From positions 1 to 18,316 of the forward strand of contig CAKPOC010000018.1 of the NCBI GenBank assembly GCA_934169535.1: a stretch of 18,316 nt of DNA. Reading direction: 5' to 3'. The number at the start of each line of letters is the position of its first letter. Positions within the stretch are counted from its first letter, which is position 1. This document shows positions 14,435 through 18,316 of this stretch, in pieces. The notes beneath the pieces are model-generated. The model was not told the DNA's origin. It worked only from the letters and a program-made list of their open reading frames with translations, and did no database searches. The stretch is from an uncultured Clostridia bacterium. Lineage in GTDB: Bacteria > Bacillota > Clostridia > TANB77 > CAG-508. A program made the position numbers and the translations under genes.

Positions 14435-15688
14435 ATGAATAAAGATAAAAAACTTTTTATAAGTATTTTTGTAATAATAATCTTAATTATTATGGTGTGT
14501 TGTACATTAATTTTGATAAATAACAAAAGTAATAATGTGGGACCTAATGCTACAAACACGCAAATAGATATGAGTACAAATAATGAAAAATATTATAGTG
14601 ATAGTTTGCAAAAAAGTAATATTGAAGATGATTTGCTAACAATAGATAGAGTAGAAAAATTGTATTTTAAAAATATTAATGATGATACATTTTTAAAAGA
14701 TATATGCAATTTTGAACAAGAAAAAAGTGTAATTGATCAATGCAGACAAATTGCTAAAAATTCTACGAAATTTAATTATTATACGGCAGAAGTATATACT
14801 GCAACGGTTCAAAGTAATAATATATATTATACACAAGGCGTTATTTTAACAAATAATAATGAGTACAAAATATATATGAAGGCTGTAATAGATGTTCAAA
14901 ATGGATATACATATATGCTAGAGAATATTTCAAAGTCGCAATATGAAAATGAGATTAAAGAGTTTTCAACAAAACAAGCTACAACAATTGCAAAAAATAA
15001 TAATAATTCGTTTGCAACAGTAATGACTACAAAGGCAGAACAAATAAACAGATATTTTAATTACTTTTATGATTACGCCTGCATTGAACCACAGAAAGCA
15101 TATGATATGCTAAATAAAGAATATGCTAAAAAAAGATTTGGAACAGTACAAAAATTTGAAGAATATATCCAAAATGCTCAAAATGATTTTCAAAATTTTG
15201 ACACAATATCATATACTCCAACGGCTGATGGAAGCTCATACACTGTGCAAAATTTTAATCAAAAGAACTATGTAATAAAAATAAATGGTGCAATGGATTT
15301 TGAAATTCAGTTAGATGACTACACTTTAGAAACAGATAGCTTTATTCAAAAATACAATAATGCGTCAGATGAAACTAAAGTAAAAACTAATGTAGAAAAA
15401 TTTTTAAAGATGATAAGCAATTATGACTATGATGGAGCTTATAATTTGCTTGATGCCACATACAAAAATAATAATTTTAAAACAGTAGATAGCTATAAAC
15501 AATATATAACTACACACTTTTATACAACAAATTTCTATTCAATAGATAATATAACAATGCAAGGAAGTTATTATATTGTAAAACTAACTACAAAACAAGA
15601 TGCAAGATTATCTGCTAATTCTGCTACTAGCCAAATTATAGTAGCACTAGGGGATAAAACAGATTTTACAATGTCAATAAGTTTATAA
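14435..15688 (+). CDS. membrane-anchored protein with two NTF2-like repeats (VirB8-like candidate)
   Basis: A 417-residue protein from ATG 14435 behind AAGGAAG (14422-14428), 18 bp after the hydrolase gene. One N-terminal membrane helix (about residues 7-29) is followed by a linker and a divergent domain (about 65-170). Two similar modules come next, at about 202-300 and 315-417. Each carries the pattern AY(D/N)(M/L)L followed by a conserved F-x-T...YI stretch (KAYDMLNKEY... and GAYNLLDATY...). The same pattern occurs once in the product of 10841-11797. Tandem NTF2-like domains on a single membrane helix are the architecture of TcpC, the Gram-positive VirB8 relative. It therefore probably acts as a scaffold next to the hydrolase; the fold assignment is by eye. 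Coding is strongly Asn/Lys-rich, as in its neighbours. Confidence 0.55.
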   Translation: MNKDKKLFISIFVIIILIIMVCCTLILINNKSNNVGPNATNTQIDMSTNNEKYYSDSLQKSNIEDDLLTIDRVEKLYFKNINDDTFLKDICNFEQEKSVIDQCRQIAKNSTKFNYYTAEVYTATVQSNNIYYTQGVILTNNNEYKIYMKAVIDVQNGYTYMLENISKSQYENEIKEFSTKQATTIAKNNNNSFATVMTTKAEQINRYFNYFYDYACIEPQKAYDMLNKEYAKKRFGTVQKFEEYIQNAQNDFQNFDTISYTPTADGSSYTVQNFNQKNYVIKINGAMDFEIQLDDYTLETDSFIQKYNNASDETKVKTNVEKFLKMISNYDYDGAYNLLDATYKNNNFKTVDSYKQYITTHFYTTNFYSIDNITMQGSYYIVKLTTKQDARLSANSATSQIIVALGDKTDFTMSISL

Positions 15689-15749
15689 AATGAATAATTA
15701 AAAAATAAGATAGTATAAATAGTATAGATATTTTTTGAGGAGATATGCC

Positions 15750-17033
15750 ATGAAAAAAGCAGTGAAAATAATATTTATACTATTAATTTTTATATCAATT
15801 GATTTATCCACAGTAAGTGCGGACATTGTGGATTATGAAGAATTTAACCAAGGCGAAATTGAAGAACAAATAACAGAAGCTTCAAATAATTTAAGTGATT
15901 TTCCGACAATTAATTCAAGAAGATTTGTGGTTTTTGACAGAGTTTCAAAACAAGTACTATATGGTAAAAATGAAAATGTGAAAGGAGCTATGGCTTCTAC
16001 AACAAAAATTATGACGTGTATTGTGGTTCTTGAAAACGAAAATCTTGATAAGGAAGTGACTGTAAGTGCAAAGGCAGCAGGAACCGGTGGCTCAAGACTA
16101 GGTTTAAAAAAGAATGACAAAATTACGGTTAAAGATTTACTTTATGGACTTATGCTAAAATCGGGAAACGACGCAGCAATTGCGTTGGCAGAGGATGTTT
16201 CAGGAAGCGTGGAAAACTTTTCAGAGCTTATGAACGAAAAAGCAAAAGAGCTAAATTTAAATTCGACCCATTTTGTAACCCCACATGGGCTAGATAATAG
16301 TGAACACTATACTACGGCGGTAGAACTTGCAAAAATCGCAGATTATGCAATGCAAAATGAAACGTTTGCTAAAATTGTAGGAACAAAAATGACCACAATA
16401 AAAATAAACAATTCTGAAAAAGTAATTTCTAACACAAATGAGCTTTTAGGTAATTTAAATGGAGTAATTGGAATTAAAACAGGATTTACAAATAATGCAG
16501 GAAGATGCTTGGTTACTGAAACAAAAAGAGGGGATATGGACATAATAGCTGTAGTTTTAGGTGCTGACACGAAAAAATATAGAACAAAAGACAGTGTAAA
16601 TTTAATTGAATATACATATTCAAATTACGATTTGGTAGATTTAAATTCCAAAATTTTAGAAGAATTTGAAAAATGGAAAAATATAAATTTAAAAAGAATA
16701 CAAGTAATAAAAGGCAAAAAAGAAAATGTTAATATAAGGCTTGGAGAACCTCAAATTACTAAAATGGCTGTAAAAAGAGACGATATAGATAAAATAAAAA
16801 TAGAAATAAACTGTATTACAACATTTGAAGCACCGGTCAGCCCAAATTTAAGAATGGGAACTCTTAATGTGTATATTAATGAAAAACTAATAGAAAGCTT
16901 GGAAATATTCACAGCAGAACAGGTAGAAAGAAAACAGTGGAATGATTATTTCTTGGATTTAATTAAAAATTTTATGTTATATAATGAGCAAACTTTAACA
17001 CAAAATATCAATAATGTGAAAATTTTATCTTGA
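15750..17033 (+). CDS. dacF: D-alanyl-D-alanine carboxypeptidase (DacF-type, S11)
   Basis: A 427-residue secreted penicillin-binding protein that removes the terminal D-Ala from peptidoglycan stem peptides. ATG 15750 is chosen because GAGGAGA (15737-15743) lies 6 nt upstream; the in-frame TTG at 15735 would overlap that site. The signal peptide ends near STVSA, before DIVD. Active-site motifs are complete: S83-T-T-K86, S138-G-N140 and K243-T-G245. The C-terminal third (about residues 300-390) has the beta-rich PBP5-type domain, with a hydrophobic/amphipathic tail that may touch the membrane. B. subtilis DacF is sporulation-linked, but here dacF is a family label rather than proof of that role. 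It follows the T4SS-like genes by 61 bp without a visible terminator, so read-through is possible. Confidence 0.88.
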   Translation: MKKAVKIIFILLIFISIDLSTVSADIVDYEEFNQGEIEEQITEASNNLSDFPTINSRRFVVFDRVSKQVLYGKNENVKGAMASTTKIMTCIVVLENENLDKEVTVSAKAAGTGGSRLGLKKNDKITVKDLLYGLMLKSGNDAAIALAEDVSGSVENFSELMNEKAKELNLNSTHFVTPHGLDNSEHYTTAVELAKIADYAMQNETFAKIVGTKMTTIKINNSEKVISNTNELLGNLNGVIGIKTGFTNNAGRCLVTETKRGDMDIIAVVLGADTKKYRTKDSVNLIEYTYSNYDLVDLNSKILEEFEKWKNINLKRIQVIKGKKENVNIRLGEPQITKMAVKRDDIDKIKIEINCITTFEAPVSPNLRMGTLNVYINEKLIESLEIFTAEQVERKQWNDYFLDLIKNFMLYNEQTLTQNINNVKILS

Positions 17034-17059
17034 AGAGGCAGCAAAAACGTGAAAAACTA

Positions 17060-17087
17060 TTGATAAAAGTAAAAAATAAGGTATAAT
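17060..17087 (+). promoter_or_regulatory. sigma-A promoter of the radical SAM gene
   Basis: TTGATA (17060-17065), a 16-bp spacer and a perfect TATAAT (17082-17087). Transcription would begin near 17094, about 43 nt before ATG 17137. Confidence 0.6.
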
Positions 17088-17136
17088 TTGTATATATGAG
17101 ATGATTCCTAGAAAAAATAATATAAGAGGAAATAAA

Positions 17137-18021
17137 ATGTTAGAAGAATTAAAAAGTTGTGAAGTTTGCCCTTTTAAGTGCAGGGCAAACAGACTAGAAG
17201 GAAAAGTTGGAAGATGTGGCTGCAATGATAAAATAAAGCTTGCAATGTATTCTCTCCATTACTATGAAGAACCCTGTATAAGTGGAAAAGAAGGTTCGGG
17301 AACAGTATTCTTTTCAAACTGCAATTTAAATTGCATGTTTTGCCAAAATTACAAAATAAGTCAAGAAGGAAAAGGAAAGTATATAACAATTAATGAACTT
17401 GCAGATATTTTTATAAAACAGCAAGAAAATGGGGCAAATAATATAAATCTGGTAACTCCAACAATGTATGCTTTTCAAATTATAGAGGCAATAAAAGTTG
17501 CAAAGAAAAAAGAACTAAAAATACCAATTGTTTATAATACAAATGGTTATGAAAATGTAGAAACTATAAAAGCACTAAAAGGCTATGTTGACATTTATTT
17601 ACCGGATTTAAAGTATTTTAATGATGACCTTGCATTAAAATATTCAAAAGCGCCTTGCTACTTTGAAACTGCGTCAAAAGCAATACTAGAAATGATAAAT
17701 CAGGTAGGCGTGCCAGAATTTGACGAAAATGGACTAATGAAAAAAGGAGTGCTAATAAGGCATTTGGTGTTACCAGGACATTTGCAAAATAGTAAAAACA
17801 TATTAAAATGGCTAAAAGAAAATGTTGCAGGGAAAGCCTATGTTAGTGTAATGGCGCAATATTTTCCTACATATAAGGCTAAAGAAGATAAATATCTAAA
17901 CAGAAAATTGAGTGCTAAAGAGTATAAAGAAATAGAAAATTATATGTATTTGCTTAATATTGAAAATGGATATATGCAAGACTTAGGTAAACATGAAGAA
18001 GAGTATGTCCCAGATTTTTAA
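17137..18021 (+). CDS. PflX-like radical SAM protein
   Basis: A 294-residue protein. ATG 17137 is preferred because AAGAGGA (17124-17130) precedes it at 6 nt; ATG 17101 has no site and lies almost at the predicted transcript start. The radical SAM cluster motif C62-x3-C66-x2-C69 is in SNCNLNCMFCQNY. The N-terminus has additional cysteines (C8, C11, C15, C27, C29) that could bind a second metal or cluster. Segments such as YNTNGYE and VDIYLPDLKYF, and the late RHLVLPGH, match the PflX group (COG1313), which resembles pyruvate formate-lyase activating enzymes. No glycyl-radical enzyme is adjacent, so the substrate is unknown. The gene is flanked by its own promoter and the rpsL promoter, and seems monocistronic. 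Confidence 0.85.
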   Translation: MLEELKSCEVCPFKCRANRLEGKVGRCGCNDKIKLAMYSLHYYEEPCISGKEGSGTVFFSNCNLNCMFCQNYKISQEGKGKYITINELADIFIKQQENGANNINLVTPTMYAFQIIEAIKVAKKKELKIPIVYNTNGYENVETIKALKGYVDIYLPDLKYFNDDLALKYSKAPCYFETASKAILEMINQVGVPEFDENGLMKKGVLIRHLVLPGHLQNSKNILKWLKENVAGKAYVSVMAQYFPTYKAKEDKYLNRKLSAKEYKEIENYMYLLNIENGYMQDLGKHEEEYVPDF

Positions 18022-18049
18022 AATTGCTTATAAAATGTTGCAAAATCCG

Positions 18050-18078
18050 TTGACTTTAGGCAATATACGTGATAGAAT
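18050..18078 (+). promoter_or_regulatory. sigma-A promoter of rpsL (str operon)
   Basis: TTGACT (18050-18055), a 17-bp spacer and TAGAAT (18073-18078), one base off consensus. The leader would start near 18085 or slightly earlier and run about 70 nt to the GTG at 18153. Confidence 0.7.
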
Positions 18079-18080
18079 AT

Positions 18081-18117
18081 AAGGGCTAATAAAATAGCTC
18101 TTATTATTTTGAGCTAT
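18081..18117 (+). promoter_or_regulatory. rpsL leader with two competing hairpins
   Basis: AAGGGCTA (18081-18088) can pair with TAGCTCTT (18095-18102), with one G-U pair and a 6-nt loop, and is followed by a T-rich stretch (18101-18110). The middle arm can instead pair as ATAGCTC (18094-18100) with GAGCTAT (18111-18117). The two structures exclude each other, as in attenuators. Whether the first arm is fully inside the transcript depends on the exact start site. Confidence 0.4.
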
Positions 18118-18152
18118 AAATTAGAATTTATAAAACAGGAGGTGAAATTTAA

Positions 18153-18316
18153 GTGCCAACAATTAATCAATTAGTAAGAAAAGGAAGAAAGTCAACTACA
18201 ACAAAATCTACATCACCAGCTCTTCAACATGGATATAACTCTATGAAGAAAAAGCAAACTGATAAAAGATCTCCACAAAAAAGAGGAGTTTGTACAGTAG
18301 TTAAAACTGTTACACC
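18153..18316 (+). CDS. rpsL: 30S ribosomal protein S12 (3' partial)
   Basis: The gene starts at GTG 18153 behind a perfect AGGAGGTGA (18137-18145). It runs off the window after 54 codons. The N-terminus PTINQLVRKGRK is the S12 hallmark and PQKRGVCT is conserved. Between PALQ and SPQKRGVCT lies an insertion of about 14 residues (HGYNSMKKKQTDKR) compared with the short form in E. coli and many Bacilli. Similar insertions are known in Clostridia. S12 is the decoding-centre protein of the small subunit. This is normally the first gene of the str operon (rpsL-rpsG-fusA-tuf). Confidence 0.97.
   Translation, partial: MPTINQLVRKGRKSTTTKSTSPALQHGYNSMKKKQTDKRSPQKRGVCTVVKTVT

Noticed and set aside
2938..15688. 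The locus as an integrative conjugative element
   Set aside because: No relaxase, coupling protein, integrase, excisionase or attachment repeats are visible, and the flanks are intact core genes.
1..18316. tRNA, rRNA, CRISPR array or insertion sequence
   Set aside because: No cloverleaf-like sequence, regularly spaced repeats, rRNA motifs or transposase coding was recognised on either strand.

Overview
The window is AT-rich DNA from a low-GC Gram-positive bacterium, most likely an uncultured or little-studied member of the Clostridia. The evidence is the codon use, the strong AGGAGG-type ribosome binding sites, a Spo0E-like sporulation gene, a clostridial type of ribosomal protein S12 with an insertion, and consensus sigma-A promoters. 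TGG serves as Trp and TAA/TGA as stops, so the standard code applies. Every credible gene is on the + strand.

Layout. (1) Positions 1-2541 carry a pair of M16-family peptidase-like genes (yfmF, 5' truncated by the window edge, and yfmH), the pair linked to EF-P modification. (2) Positions 2542-2742 are an intergenic region with a long inverted repeat and two candidate Spo0A boxes. It precedes a 52-codon gene (2743-2901) for a Spo0E-like phosphatase. (3) Positions 2938-15688 are a type IV secretion-like locus. It has three VirB2-like pilin genes, each with its own promoter-like sequence; a terminator; PrgI (VirB3-like); a stand-alone TraC/VirB4-N-terminal-like protein; a full VirB4 ATPase; and a large VirB6/TrbL-like membrane protein, followed by a second terminator. 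A second gene set then encodes two membrane-anchored proteins with NTF2/VirB8-like repeats, flanking a membrane-anchored double cell-wall hydrolase (glucosaminidase/lysozyme-like plus CHAP, VirB1-like). (4) Positions 15750-18316 return to housekeeping genes: a DacF-type D,D-carboxypeptidase, a PflX-type radical SAM protein, and the start of rpsL behind a leader with competing hairpins.

How it fits together. The locus has the parts of a Gram-positive type IV channel: pilins, inner-membrane VirB3/VirB6-like proteins, the VirB4 motor, VirB8-like scaffold proteins and a wall-opening hydrolase. Within the window there is no relaxase, no VirD4/TcpA coupling ATPase, no integrase and no attachment site, and the locus sits between chromosomal core genes. 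It therefore looks like a resident, non-conjugative type IV machine, for example a pilus, a DNA uptake or release apparatus, or a protein exporter, rather than an ICE. This is the main candidate for an undescribed system here. Its function is inferred from gene content only.
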